From the NCBI GenBank assembly GCA_022984795.1, contig JALIHJ010000015.1:186001-250000 (forward strand): a DNA stretch of 64,000 nucleotides. Direction: 5' to 3'. This document shows, piece after piece, positions 28,490 to 37,953 of this stretch. A program made the position numbers and the translations under genes. This DNA comes from Fabrea salina (taxonomy: Eukaryota > Ciliophora > Heterotrichea > Heterotrichida > Fabreidae). Positions within the stretch are counted from its first letter, which is position 1. The number at the start of each line of letters is the position of its first letter. A model generated the notes under the pieces. That model was not told the origin of the DNA and did not search any database. It worked only from the letters and a program-made list of their open reading frames with translations.

Positions 28490-31400
28490 ATGGAAGGAAT
28501 TACAACGCTCAAAGCCGACACTACGCTTGACAAGTTCAACCCCAAAAACCAACTTTCCAAGAAACTGCCTCCTTACCTCCAAACAATGAATGAAATAGAA
28601 AAGGACAAAAACATCAAACTCATCCAAAGCATGAATAAAAAAATAACCTTCTTAAAGAACCCTCGTTTTCTCCCGCCTAAGCTCAACAAGAAACTTGGAA
28701 CCTTAGCTGCTAAGTCCTCGTTCAGAATTAACCCTCAAGCAGTTTTGTTTACAGACTACGAAGAAGGAGCTGTTTACAAGATTCCTTTTGCCATCACTAA
28801 TGTCTCAGGAGTGCTCAAACGAATTCAAATACTAGGACCCTCTACTGAGTTCTTCAGTTTGGGCGAAGTTACTTACCCGTCTTCTGAAACTGGAATGATT
28901 GCTTCTGGAATGAGTGTTACGGTTACTGTCCACTTCCACGCAATCAAAGTTGCAGAACTAGACGACCAACTCATAGTAAAAAGCGACGAAGGCACTTTAG
29001 AAGTCCCAGTGAGGGCAAGACTCGAACCACCTCAGTTAACTCTAGAAGAGATACTAGAAGTAGGCACTACTTGGGTAGGCGACAGAACTGACATGACTTT
29101 TAGGTGCAGGAACTTAGGAGGCAGTGCAGGTTTTAAGTTCTTCCACGAGTTCGAGGAGTACGACGCGCCCTTAGGAGAAGAGGTACTTATAAGTGGGGCC
29201 TTCACTATCTTTCCTCTGCAGTTCTACCTAATGAAAGGCCAGAGCATTGACATCTACGTGTGCTTCCAGCCCATGGAAGAAGGCCTCATAGAAAACAAAG
29301 TGATTTTAGCCTGCGACAACCAAACTTCCCAGTTCTTTTACCTAAGAGGAGAAGGAGCTGTGTTGGATCTCTCTGTTGACCAAATTGACAACAAAACCCT
29401 TGACTTTGAGTCCAACCCCCTAAAAGCCCTTTGGTTCCCTTCTACACACCCTAACTCTTCAGCCACCCGCACTTTGAAAATCCAAAACAAGTCTGCTTTG
29501 CCAGTTACTTACCACTGGTCACAATACACTGACTCCGAAGAAAACATTACTTTAGAAAAGCAAAACACCCACTACGAAGCTACTCCAAGTGCCGGAACTA
29601 TGCAAGCTAAGTCGGTTAACGAGTTCCAGATAACTTTCACACCAACCTCTGCCAGGCCTTTTCCTGAGTTTTTAGACTTAGTAGTAGAAGAGGTCCCCAT
29701 CTACAGTATTAAAAACGTGCCTGAAAACCTTAAGCACATCTTCAATGCTGAAAATGCTGTTTCAGACCCTTTCTTAGGAAGCAACGGGCAGCACTTACCT
29801 ATTCCTCAACTCCAGTTTGAGTTACAAGGAAAAGGAAACCTTTGCGAAGTAGAGTTCAGCCCTCCTTTTTACATATTCTCAGAAAACTTGCTGCCTTCTT
29901 ACCCCTACACTGCCAAAGTAGCTTTGAAAAACAACTCAGATGGAGTAGTTAACTTTAGAATTCGCCAGATTCCAGAAAAGTCATCTCCAGGCCTCTACGC
30001 CAAACTCAGTCCAATACAAGGCTACATCATAGGTAAAGGTTCCTCTGAAGTAGAAGTAGAGTGGGTTTGCGAGTCACTAGGCGAAAAAGTAGGAGTGTTT
30101 ATGTGTTGTGTGGAAAACGGACCGCCTGTTTACTTCCAAGTTCGAGGAACTGTGCAAGGACCTTCTGTTTCTATACCTGAAACTATGTGTGACTTTGGCT
30201 TGGTGCGTGCTGGAACTAAACAGACTCTTACTTTCAAAGTGCAAAACAACACTCCTATAGCCAACAAGATTGCTCTAGGATTGAGTAGCCAGGAACTCAG
30301 CTTTAGTGACCAAAACGTTTCTAACGACCCAAGAATAAGTATTTTCCCTTCTTGTTGCGAACTAGCTGCTTATGAAACTAAAGAAATACAGGTAAGTTTG
30401 CGGTCTGCCCAGATTGAAGTGATTGAAAGAACCATAAAGGTTGCGGTTCTAAACGGGCACAACTGCTTTATTTCTTTGTATGCAAATGTGCAAAAGCCTT
30501 TAGTCCACCTTTCAGAGTATGACTTCGACATGGGACAACTTGCTGTGGGCATAGAGTCTAAAACTAAGACTTTCAAGATAGTCAACTACGGAAACTTGTC
30601 TGCTGAATTCGAGTGGGAAGCTCCGGAGGACCAAAAGCAACTACTCATAAACCCATCTTCAGGAAGTATTCCTCCAAAGTCTTACTTGAAGGCCGAGTTC
30701 TCTATAAAGCCCCAAATTGGCGGTGAGATGAAAGACGTGTGGGTCTGCAACGTCCAAGGAATGGACAGACCTATTGGTTTCAGAACTAAGGGCAACGTTA
30801 AGGGACTAGAAATTTCCTACTTGCTCAGTGATCCTCTTGCTGAAAGTGGGTCTATGCTTCCTCCTTCGATGTACAATATGACTGACAGGCAAAGCTTTCT
30901 GTCAAGCATGGCTTTGAAACCTGAGTCAGAGTCTAAACTTGAGGTTTTAGACTTCGGCAACTGCGGAATTGGGACTCCTAAAAGTTTGAATTTTGTGATC
31001 AAAAACTCCTCTGGACTGTCCACAGACTTTGAAATTGCCTTTGAAAGGTTCAATCCTTCCATATTTGAAGACGAATACAGAGCAAAACTCAAGTCCAAAC
31101 AGTCCAATTACTCGCAACTCGAAGAAGCTTCGCCTAAAAGAATCACTTTTGCAGCCAACACAAAACTCCAAACTTCTGAAAAGAAGAAACCCAGCCGGAA
31201 CAAATTACCCCCCTTACTAACTAACGCCCACGAAGAAAAAAACAAGTTCTCCACTAAAGAAGGAGCTACTTTTACTGCAACTAAAAAACTAGAAAGGTCT
31301 TCTAAGTTCTACTTAGGCAACAACCAAGGCCTTGCTATAGTTGCTGACCCCAGAGTTGGCCAGGTCCAGCCTTACTCAGAAGTAAGTGTGACGGTCACTC

Positions 31401-32944
31401 TGTACAATGACGTTTGTGGAAGGTTTGAAGACGTAATGGTTTCAAAAGTTAAAGGTTTAGCACCTCACAGAATTCCTGTAAAGGCCAGAGTAAAGGGTTC
31501 ACCTCTGGTTTTGGCTCCTAATCAGTTAGGCATCAACTACAACTTAGACCCTCCAGTTCTTTCTTTAGGCACAGTGCCTTCAGGAGGCAACTTTGCCACT
31601 CGGAAACTCAAGCTGTTCAACAGCGGTCCTAAACCCATATCAATTGACTGGAAAATTTTTAACTACAAGGACTTAGCTAGTAGGTCAGACGACATATTCA
31701 AAATCAGCCTAAACCCCATCAAGCCTTCTAAATCTGAGATTGAGAAACCCGACTTCTTCGACGTTAAGTTTGCAGCCAATGAAATCCAAGAAACTCCTTG
31801 TAACTTTTCGATTTCGCCCAAAGAAGCAGTTATAGAAGGACGCCAGAACTTTGTATTTTCTATTAGTTTTAAAAGCGAAGAGGAAAACCAACACGACGCA
31901 GTAGTTATTGCAAACCCTAAACTCGAAGAAGACGAGGAGTCTGCTCCTTTAAGCAAAATGGGAGTTTACTTGCAAGCCAAAACTTTGAAGCCTTGGCTGC
32001 ATGTAGATAAAGTACCTCGAGAAGACAACTTTTACTATGTAAGTTTTGACTGCTACGCAGTAGGCGGTCCTGTTCCCAAAAAAGATTTGATTCTGCGCAA
32101 CTTAACTCCTTCGAGCCTAAGCTTCAACGTAAGCATTGAAGAAGGGCCTTTTATGATTACACAAGTAAAGACCTCTGACCTGTCTAACTTAGACGAGTAC
32201 GAAGGATCTGAAGTAGCCGATTTGGTTGAAAGGAAAAACCTCAAAAGAACCAGCAGCAACTTACCTATTTCCCAACAAAAACACACTTTAAATCCTGAGG
32301 ACTTCGCTAACTTAGGACTCAAGTTCGTAAAACCTAACCCTTCGGACTACGAAACCTGGCCGGACGTTTCGCGTTCTTTCATGAAGGGGAAACTTTTAGT
32401 TGCTTTTTCAAACGGAGCCACTCAAACCATCAAACTTGAAGGAAGGCTTTACAGACCTAAACTAACTCTGCAGTCACCCATCAGTGATGAGTTCAACAAA
32501 CTGGAGGAGCAAGACTTCGGCACCATCAACATCAAAAGCAAGAAAAAACTCACTCTGCACCTTTGCAACGACTCCCCTGTAGAAGGCAAATGGCGTCTTA
32601 CTTACGCGAAGTACCCATTCAAAGCTTCAATTGGCCACAGAACTATGACTAGGAAAGAAAGAGAAGACCAAACTGTAGTAGACGACCCCTCTGTGTTCCA
32701 GTTCTCTGTAAGTGAAGGCAGTCTCCAAGGACCCACTGTTCCAGTCAAGCACATTCCAACTGCCTCTGCCCTCCCTGCTCCTGTGAAACCTACCCACACT
32801 CCTCCTCTGCCAATCCACGTGTTGTTTAGACCTAAGCTGCCTAAACTCTACAAGTCAATGTACCGAATAATAGTTGACCAAGGACCAGACATAGAAGTAG
32901 TTCTTAAAGGCCAAGGCAGTTTATTAGAAGAACATGATCATTAA
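28490..32944 (+). CDS. Hydin/ASH-domain axonemal protein (DLEC1-like)
   Basis: A 1484-residue protein made of repeated immunoglobulin-like ASH/MSP-type beta domains. Recurring units include FGLVRAGTKQTLTFKVQNNT, MGQLAVGIESKTKTFKIVNY, FGNCGIGTPKSLNFVIKNSS and LGTVPSGGNFATRKLKLFNS. Each has the pattern of a G-x-V start, then F-x-I/L-x-N. These occur in HYDIN, CFAP47, CFAP65, CFAP74 and DLEC1 (CFAP81) of the ciliary central apparatus and axoneme. Length and the C-terminal end, with FRPKLPKLYKSMYRI and VLKGQGSL, fit DLEC1 best, but other ASH proteins are not excluded. Its stop codon directly abuts the stop of the convergent gene. Confidence 0.8.
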   Translation: MEGITTLKADTTLDKFNPKNQLSKKLPPYLQTMNEIEKDKNIKLIQSMNKKITFLKNPRFLPPKLNKKLGTLAAKSSFRINPQAVLFTDYEEGAVYKIPFAITNVSGVLKRIQILGPSTEFFSLGEVTYPSSETGMIASGMSVTVTVHFHAIKVAELDDQLIVKSDEGTLEVPVRARLEPPQLTLEEILEVGTTWVGDRTDMTFRCRNLGGSAGFKFFHEFEEYDAPLGEEVLISGAFTIFPLQFYLMKGQSIDIYVCFQPMEEGLIENKVILACDNQTSQFFYLRGEGAVLDLSVDQIDNKTLDFESNPLKALWFPSTHPNSSATRTLKIQNKSALPVTYHWSQYTDSEENITLEKQNTHYEATPSAGTMQAKSVNEFQITFTPTSARPFPEFLDLVVEEVPIYSIKNVPENLKHIFNAENAVSDPFLGSNGQHLPIPQLQFELQGKGNLCEVEFSPPFYIFSENLLPSYPYTAKVALKNNSDGVVNFRIRQIPEKSSPGLYAKLSPIQGYIIGKGSSEVEVEWVCESLGEKVGVFMCCVENGPPVYFQVRGTVQGPSVSIPETMCDFGLVRAGTKQTLTFKVQNNTPIANKIALGLSSQELSFSDQNVSNDPRISIFPSCCELAAYETKEIQVSLRSAQIEVIERTIKVAVLNGHNCFISLYANVQKPLVHLSEYDFDMGQLAVGIESKTKTFKIVNYGNLSAEFEWEAPEDQKQLLINPSSGSIPPKSYLKAEFSIKPQIGGEMKDVWVCNVQGMDRPIGFRTKGNVKGLEISYLLSDPLAESGSMLPPSMYNMTDRQSFLSSMALKPESESKLEVLDFGNCGIGTPKSLNFVIKNSSGLSTDFEIAFERFNPSIFEDEYRAKLKSKQSNYSQLEEASPKRITFAANTKLQTSEKKKPSRNKLPPLLTNAHEEKNKFSTKEGATFTATKKLERSSKFYLGNNQGLAIVADPRVGQVQPYSEVSVTVTLYNDVCGRFEDVMVSKVKGLAPHRIPVKARVKGSPLVLAPNQLGINYNLDPPVLSLGTVPSGGNFATRKLKLFNSGPKPISIDWKIFNYKDLASRSDDIFKISLNPIKPSKSEIEKPDFFDVKFAANEIQETPCNFSISPKEAVIEGRQNFVFSISFKSEEENQHDAVVIANPKLEEDEESAPLSKMGVYLQAKTLKPWLHVDKVPREDNFYYVSFDCYAVGGPVPKKDLILRNLTPSSLSFNVSIEEGPFMITQVKTSDLSNLDEYEGSEVADLVERKNLKRTSSNLPISQQKHTLNPEDFANLGLKFVKPNPSDYETWPDVSRSFMKGKLLVAFSNGATQTIKLEGRLYRPKLTLQSPISDEFNKLEEQDFGTINIKSKKKLTLHLCNDSPVEGKWRLTYAKYPFKASIGHRTMTRKEREDQTVVDDPSVFQFSVSEGSLQGPTVPVKHIPTASALPAPVKPTHTPPLPIHVLFRPKLPKLYKSMYRIIVDQGPDIEVVLKGQGSLLEEHDH

Positions 32945-33637
32945 CTAATCCTCTTCGTAAGTGCCTTCCATAATATTTTCTTGGAGTTGCTTCATCCTTT
33001 CTGTGTGGGCTTCTTTGCTAAATAAAGAATATATCATAAAAAGCATTGTAATCTGGCAAAACAGTATCCAGGGCCACTGTACGTTTGCAAGCCACTGCGG
33101 AACCAAACCCCTTTGTGAAGAACTTAAGAAAAACAGAGTTGTCCCTGCCTGACCCAGTAAGTACCCAAAGTAGAGTTTCCAGTCTTGTTTGTGTGCAGCG
33201 TGGACACACAGCATGGCCAAAGGGAGTTGTGCTAAACTCACGTAAATCCTACCTGGACCTGTGAAAAACTTGCTTGCAGCTGAGTAGGCGTAGGGGTTGA
33301 ACTTCATGAACTCCAGACCTACTAAAGAAGCTCCTAGAAAAGTACTGCAGCCTGCAATCCAGTAACTAGCCATTCCTAAGTACCTTTGGTATTCTTCAGT
33401 GTAGTAGTCTGACTTCAAAACCCCTACTATTCCTATTCCAACTGGAACTGTGCTGAACAAAAGTATCCACTTAAGCACCTTTGGAACTCCCACAGCCAGA
33501 GTGTCTAGTGGCTCTTGGGCGGACTCTGGGGTTTTAGGGTTCCTGCGTGCTAAAAGGCGTTCTTGCATTTGCTTGTACTCTAAAGTTCCTTTCTTAGGCA
33601 TGGGTTTGTTGTTTCTGAGAAAAGGAAACCTCATCAT
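32945..33637 (-). CDS. Multi-pass membrane protein (possibly TMEM69/DUF3429-like)
   Basis: A 230-residue protein with a basic N terminus of about 50 residues and five hydrophobic segments (starting near KWILLFSTVPVGIGIVGVL, ASYWIAGCSTFLGASLVGL, IYVSLAQLPLAMLCVHAA, YFGYLLGQAGTTLFFLSS, WPWILFCQITMLFMIYSLF). The Y-W-I-A-G-x-x-x-FLG segment recalls DUF3429/TMEM69 inner-membrane proteins of mitochondria, and the basic N terminus could be a targeting peptide. This is a weak assignment. There is no spacer between its stop and that of the DLEC1-like gene. Confidence 0.65.
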   Translation of the reverse strand: MMRFPFLRNNKPMPKKGTLEYKQMQERLLARRNPKTPESAQEPLDTLAVGVPKVLKWILLFSTVPVGIGIVGVLKSDYYTEEYQRYLGMASYWIAGCSTFLGASLVGLEFMKFNPYAYSAASKFFTGPGRIYVSLAQLPLAMLCVHAAHKQDWKLYFGYLLGQAGTTLFFLSSSQRGLVPQWLANVQWPWILFCQITMLFMIYSLFSKEAHTERMKQLQENIMEGTYEED

Positions 33638-33720
33638 TTTAGAATATTAAATAAGGTGCTTGAAATACTATAACTGAATTGTTCCTTAATTCAACTTAAA
33701 TTAAGACTTCATGAGATTAA

Positions 33721-33732
33721 TTGAACGTTCAA
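33721..33732. promoter_or_regulatory. Perfect 12-bp palindrome upstream of the Myb gene
   Basis: TTGAACGTTCAA is a perfect palindrome in the 109-nt divergent spacer, 14 nt before the Myb start codon. CCAAT lies just 3' of it. A dimeric regulator site, perhaps autoregulatory, is possible but unproven. Confidence 0.3.
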
Positions 33733-33746
33733 ACCAATAATCTTAA

Positions 33747-34568
33747 ATGGAAAACCAAGAACAAGAATGGCAAAAAAACCTTCAAATTCCCTTGCCTAGC
33801 CCGCCTTCTTACTTTCCTTTCATGTACATGCCTTGGATAACTGTCCCCAACCCACAACCTCAGCCCCAACAAAGTGGTGAAAAAAAAAAGTACCGCCGCA
33901 CCTGGAGTCGGAAACAAATCGAGGAATTGTATTTAAAAACCAAAGAGTACTGTGCACAAACATCAAAACTTATGGAAGATCTTGCTTTAGAAGACTTCGA
34001 AGTAATAGATTTAGAAGTCAACCAAGGTGCTGAAATGTGCATGAAGAAAGTGCGCGAAGTCATGTCAAGTGGGACTCTGCGGCCTGGAGTCTGGTCGGAG
34101 CCAGAAGACTCCTACATGAAGGAGTTGCTTCAAATAGGCAAGCAGAAATGGGGAGCTATAGCCTCTCTACTCAACGAGCACTTCCACAAAGGCTTAAGAG
34201 TGCGCACAGGCAAGCAATGCAAGGAAAGGTGGAGCAACCACTTGAACCCAGACATCAACAGGGGCCCTTGGACTCCCTCGGAAGACCTGAAGCTCCTTGA
34301 GTGCTATAGCCTTCTAGGCAACAAGTGGAGTTTAATTGCAAAAAGAATTGCCAATAGAACTGAAAGCTCTGTGAAGAACAGAGTTAAGTCTATGCTCAAC
34401 AAAGAAAAGCAGAACCTGAACACTCTGCAAAAACCCCAGGACGTCGTTAACTTCCTAATAGAAAAAAAGCGCCAAGAACTCGGAGATAAGGACTCTGCAA
34501 GTCCTCCCAGCGGGTCTCAAAACCTAGCTTCTAGTTTTTCTATGGCTGTTGAAAAATTTGATAAGTAA
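33747..34568 (+). CDS. Myb/SANT transcription factor with two repeats (R2R3-like)
   Basis: A 273-residue protein with two Myb repeats at about residues 112-215. The first is GVWSEPEDSYMKELLQIGKQ, ending QCKERWSNHLNP. The second is GPWTPSEDLKLLECYSLLGN, then KWSLIAKRI and SSVKNRVKSMLNK. Tryptophan spacing is nearly complete. The first repeat has an insertion (NEHFHKGLRVRTG) in the loop before its recognition helix. The N terminus is Pro/Gln-rich; a basic region KKKYRRTWSRKQIEELY follows. It probably binds DNA as a transcription regulator. The insertion may alter specificity. Confidence 0.9.
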   Translation: MENQEQEWQKNLQIPLPSPPSYFPFMYMPWITVPNPQPQPQQSGEKKKYRRTWSRKQIEELYLKTKEYCAQTSKLMEDLALEDFEVIDLEVNQGAEMCMKKVREVMSSGTLRPGVWSEPEDSYMKELLQIGKQKWGAIASLLNEHFHKGLRVRTGKQCKERWSNHLNPDINRGPWTPSEDLKLLECYSLLGNKWSLIAKRIANRTESSVKNRVKSMLNKEKQNLNTLQKPQDVVNFLIEKKRQELGDKDSASPPSGSQNLASSFSMAVEKFDK

Positions 34569-34615
34569 TCTTAAATACTTGAGTTTGCATTTTAAACACT
34601 TAACGTATTAAATAA

Positions 34616-35212
34616 ATGATAACGGAAAAAGACCTTAAAAACCCTACACACAAGGCAAAAGCAATATCCAAAGCCTCCACAACTGCAAACTTAAGTTTAC
34701 TGGGGTCAGGCCCACAGGACTTATCTATGCTTTCCCAAGAAATCTCAATGATAAGTTACGAAAGCTCATCAGAGTGCTCATGGGACTTTGAACAGAACTT
34801 TTCACTAAGCAATATACTTCCATCTGAGCCCAAAGGACACAACCGCAGCACTTCGCACCCAGTTCTAGACCCTGAGTTGCTTTTGAAGAAAAGAAAAACC
34901 AACTTTAACGACATGCTTTCTGGTAAAACTAGAAGTAAAATAAGGCAAGTTTCAGAGTGTCCTGAGATGACTCCTCCCGAACTCTACTTAGAGGAGCCCC
35001 ACAGCAGTGTACTGGGTCCCAACCCCTGCACTATTTTCTGCAAAACTTGTAAAAAGTGCGTGCACACTACTGTTGTCTTTCACAATTCCGAAATGAACTC
35101 TGCTTACTTCTTCCTGTTTAAGTTCTTAGAGTGTTGCAATTTGGAATACGTAAACAAAGCAAAAGTCCACGTGTGCTCGGAGTGCGGTGTTCAATTAGCC
35201 AGGGCTATTTAA
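34616..35212 (+). CDS. LITAF-like zinc-ribbon protein
   Basis: A 198-residue protein. The first 130 residues are Ser-rich and disordered. The last 60 form a LITAF-like domain. CKTCKKCVHTTVVFHNSE carries the first CxxC. A hydrophobic insertion helix, SAYFFLFKFLECC, follows. VHVCSECGVQLARA carries the H-x-C-x-x-C pair. In animals LITAF is a peripheral membrane protein of late endosomes, the hydrophobic helix dipping into the bilayer between the two zinc half-sites. The hydrophobic part is shorter here. It lies downstream of the Myb gene on the same strand (47 nt). Confidence 0.75.
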   Translation: MITEKDLKNPTHKAKAISKASTTANLSLLGSGPQDLSMLSQEISMISYESSSECSWDFEQNFSLSNILPSEPKGHNRSTSHPVLDPELLLKKRKTNFNDMLSGKTRSKIRQVSECPEMTPPELYLEEPHSSVLGPNPCTIFCKTCKKCVHTTVVFHNSEMNSAYFFLFKFLECCNLEYVNKAKVHVCSECGVQLARAI

Positions 35213-35234
35213 TTAGGTAATAAATAAGACTGTA

Positions 35235-36536
35235 ATGCAAATAAACTTTAGATTCCAAAAAAGACAAAATGAATTCCAAAACAACATTACTGAAGAACAC
35301 TTAGCACTCAGAAGGGAAAAGTTCGCCGTAGAACTCAGAAAAAATAAACGCTCCCAAAAAGTCCAAAAGCGCAGGAACTCCTACTCAGTCTTAAGGGAAA
35401 ATGCTAGCTTTCCTGAGAAACTAATACCCCGGGAACTAGTTCAGCTAGAACCTTCACTTGCAGACTCCAAAGTCTCTGATGCAAATAAGTACTTAGCAGT
35501 TCTTGTACTGCTTAAAAACACCCCTTCCACCCTAACAGCAACTAAGTGCATCCAAACACTCAGTAAAGTAATTGTTTCTGAATCCAGTTCAGACATCCTA
35601 CTCAGTCTTAACACCCACAAACTCCTAAATAACTTTGCTTGCTCAGGAGAAAAAGCTCTTCAAGTCCTGGCTGTTGACTGCATGCTGAACATTGCTGAAC
35701 AAAATCAACAGGCTTGCAAAACTTTGTTACTTGAAGGCTGTGTGGACTCTATTATTGAGTTCGGAAACCCAGACCAGAGAAAGAGTTGTCTAAGGACCCT
35801 GGGATATTTTGCTGACTATGAAAATATCAATATAGAAGTAGTTCTCCGGGCTGGAATTCACAAAAGAGTTTTAAACAACTACTTAAACTTAGAGTCTCCG
35901 CTGCTAGAAGTAGCCATTCGTCTTATAGGAAACATATGTTCAGGTTCTGATTCACAAACACAAGAAGTTTTGGACTTGAATTTGTGTGATACTTTGGTTA
36001 GTGTGTGTGAGTGCCCTAAACCTAGAATAAGGAGAATACTTTACTGGACACTTTCGAACATTGCTGCGGGAACTCCTTCTCAAGCCAAGTACTTAATAAA
36101 GCACCCTGTGTTTGAAAGAGCTTTAAAAGCTTTGAAGGACCCTAACCAAGGAGTCAGAATAGAAGTTAGTACTATCTTAGGAAACATTTCAAGGGTTTTG
36201 GAAGACGACGAAGAAATACTAGGGGAGCTGGACAAGCACTTCCAAGAAGTAAAAGCTGGACTTGAGGACAGGAACCCAGAAGTTATAATTCAGGTTTTGA
36301 AGTTTTGTAAAAAACTACTTAGTCACGGAAGGTACGAGTCAGACCAAATACAAGTGCTTGAAAACGCGATGCTGGAAAAACTTCAAGACTCAGGAGTCAT
36401 GGAAGCTATTGCAGGCTTACTGCAGTTCCCTAACTCCAAAGTTTCGCAAAAGGCTGCAGGCATACTAGACGAGTTCCAGTTAGAAGACCAAGACTTAGAA
36501 CTGCTGGACCCAGTTAATGAATTTGATTTTTCTTAG
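35235..36536 (+). CDS. Importin alpha (karyopherin alpha), ARM-repeat protein
   Basis: A 433-residue protein. Residues 1-50 resemble the importin-beta-binding domain: arginine/lysine-rich FRFQKRQNEF, then REKFAVELRKNKRSQKVQKR. Armadillo repeats follow from about residue 75. LEVAIRLIGNICSGSDSQTQ and RILYWTLSNIAAGTPSQ are the clearest, with the W-x-x-SN motif (WTLSNIAAG) that binds nuclear localisation signals. It is shorter than typical importin alpha (about 530) and divergent; several repeats lack the Trp/Asn array, so it may be a specialised paralogue. Its TAG stop overlaps the convergent gene by 4 nt. Confidence 0.82.
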   Translation: MQINFRFQKRQNEFQNNITEEHLALRREKFAVELRKNKRSQKVQKRRNSYSVLRENASFPEKLIPRELVQLEPSLADSKVSDANKYLAVLVLLKNTPSTLTATKCIQTLSKVIVSESSSDILLSLNTHKLLNNFACSGEKALQVLAVDCMLNIAEQNQQACKTLLLEGCVDSIIEFGNPDQRKSCLRTLGYFADYENINIEVVLRAGIHKRVLNNYLNLESPLLEVAIRLIGNICSGSDSQTQEVLDLNLCDTLVSVCECPKPRIRRILYWTLSNIAAGTPSQAKYLIKHPVFERALKALKDPNQGVRIEVSTILGNISRVLEDDEEILGELDKHFQEVKAGLEDRNPEVIIQVLKFCKKLLSHGRYESDQIQVLENAMLEKLQDSGVMEAIAGLLQFPNSKVSQKAAGILDEFQLEDQDLELLDPVNEFDFS

Positions 36537-37054
36537 GTTATGTCCAAAATCTTTATAAGAGTGTCTATGCAAGCAGACTTAATTCTTGCGTGAGTCAAAG
36601 CTTCTTCGTGGTTTTGTGAGTTCTTTAAAAGCTTGCTTTGGAAAGTTGTGGTTTGGGGTTCTTCGAAACTTTGGGGTTCCTTAGGGCTTTGAATCCAGGT
36701 TTTCAAAGCTCTTTTTTTAGCAAGCATCACGAACTTGCGGTGCACTTTTACTAAGGAAAGCAAAAGGTCGTTTTGGAGGGCTTTAATGCGCATCATGTAC
36801 TTGTAGTGGGCTGTGTAGTACCTTTGAGTTTTGAGTTCTGAGTATTTTTTCCAGATGCAAAAAGCATTTTTTACTTGGAGAGTTTTGTTTTCAAAGACTT
36901 TGCAGGCAAGTAAAAGGTTTTTTTTGGAAAATTCAGTTTTCATTCTGTATAAAACTTCAAACTTGCGGCGATAAGCCAACCTTTGCAGAGTGTTGAGCAA
37001 AACAGTAGAGGTTCCGTATAGTTTCAAGTGGTATTTACTTAGTACTTCTTCCAT
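36533..37054 (-). CDS. Basic helical protein with Sfi1-like repeats
   Basis: A 173-residue basic helical protein. Repeating units of the form aromatic-x-x-W-K/A (LQVKNAFCIWKKYSELKTQ, YMMRIKALQNDLLLSLVKV, FVMLAKKRALKTWIQ) resemble the centrin-binding repeat of Sfi1. No other domain is visible. The texture is similar to that of the protein at 15718-16431, but I see no clear alignment. The assignment is tentative. Its stop overlaps the importin alpha stop by 4 bp. Confidence 0.58.
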   Translation of the reverse strand: MEEVLSKYHLKLYGTSTVLLNTLQRLAYRRKFEVLYRMKTEFSKKNLLLACKVFENKTLQVKNAFCIWKKYSELKTQRYYTAHYKYMMRIKALQNDLLLSLVKVHRKFVMLAKKRALKTWIQSPKEPQSFEEPQTTTFQSKLLKNSQNHEEALTHARIKSACIDTLIKILDIT

Positions 37055-37077
37055 TTAAATCAGTTATTTACTAGTTT

Positions 37078-37638
37078 CTAAGAAACAAAGGTTTTACAGA
37101 GGGGACAGTTAGCTCTGCTTACAAGCCAGTTGTCAATACACCCAGGGTGGAAGTAATGACTACAGGGCAAAGTTTTCACTAAGACTCCAGTTAGCATGTC
37201 TTCAAGACAAATTGCACAACAGCCCACTTTGTCTTCCAAAGAAGACACTGGAAGCCTTGCAATGGCTGTTTGGGAAAGACCCATGGATTGACTTGAAAAG
37301 TCTCTTCTAACTCGAGTCCAAAGCATCCTCATAAGGGCTCTTCTTAGTCTCTGGCCTCTTTCAGCACGTTGCTCTCTAAAAAGTGCATGCGCTATCATGT
37401 GGACTCTGATTCGGGACCCCAGAACGGTGTTGTTGCATATAGGACAGGCTCTGGTTTGAACAGATGGGTTGGACGGACAGTTTGAAAAATGTTCTGATCT
37501 AGAAGTTATAGGCAGGGTTTCTTGGCAATAGTCACAGGTGAAGATCTGAGTTTCATCACACTTGTGCTTTATCAGCTGAAACTTCCTTAGCTTTTTGTCG
37601 CACTTGCGACAATTCACGAACTTAAGTATGGATTCCAT
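37078..37638 (-). CDS. RING-H2 finger protein, probable E3 ubiquitin ligase
   Basis: A 186-residue protein. The C-terminal RING-H2 is complete: CCAICLEDMLTGVLVKTLPC, then SHYFHPGCIDNWLVSRANCP and LCKTF. Ligand spacing is C2-H2-C2. The N-terminal 95 residues have three more cysteine/histidine knuckles (CRKCDKKLRKFQLIKHKC, CDYCQETLPITSRSEHFSNC, CPICNNTVLGSRIRVHMIAH), which look like small TRAF- or Di19-type zinc motifs. There is no membrane segment. It is likely a soluble E3. A truncated duplicate of its N-terminal part lies just upstream at 37719-37907. Confidence 0.88.
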   Translation of the reverse strand: MESILKFVNCRKCDKKLRKFQLIKHKCDETQIFTCDYCQETLPITSRSEHFSNCPSNPSVQTRACPICNNTVLGSRIRVHMIAHALFREQRAERGQRLRRALMRMLWTRVRRDFSSQSMGLSQTAIARLPVSSLEDKVGCCAICLEDMLTGVLVKTLPCSHYFHPGCIDNWLVSRANCPLCKTFVS

Positions 37639-37718
37639 TTTAATTATATTGAAGAATACTGATTTAATTTCTGATGAAAGCGGATTAACCCTAGAGTAAC
37701 AGTAGTTGTATTCAAGAT

Positions 37719-37907
37719 TTACTTGTGTGAATCTGAGTTCAGAAAGTGGTCTGAACTTGTAGGCAGGGTTTCTTGAAACTCTTCACAGAGAGGGGTCTGA
37801 GTTCTATGACACCTGTGCTTTATTATCTGAATGTTCCTTAGTTTTTTACCGCACTTGTCACAATCCACAGTCCCCCGGGATTTTAAAGCCTTAAGTATAG
37901 GTTCCAT
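37719..37907 (-). pseudogene. Truncated duplicate of the adjacent RING gene
   Basis: A 62-codon frame whose start, MEPILKAL, and following CDKCGKKLRNIQIIKHRC align with MESILKFV and CRKCDKKLRKFQLIKHKC of the RING gene at 37078-37638. QETLPTSSDHFLNS aligns with QETLPITSRSEHFSNC. DNA similarity extends slightly 5' of the start codon (GGTTCCATTTAAGTATATT against GATTCCATTTTAATTATAT) and ends near 37725. Six codons are inserted after codon 7. The second knuckle has lost a cysteine (CEEFQETLP) and a terminal cysteine. There is no RING. It is best read as a recent partial tandem duplication that decayed; a functional micropeptide is less likely. Confidence 0.8.
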
Positions 37908-37953
37908 TTAAGTATATTCAATAAATTGGTATTTACAGAAATGCTTAATTACA

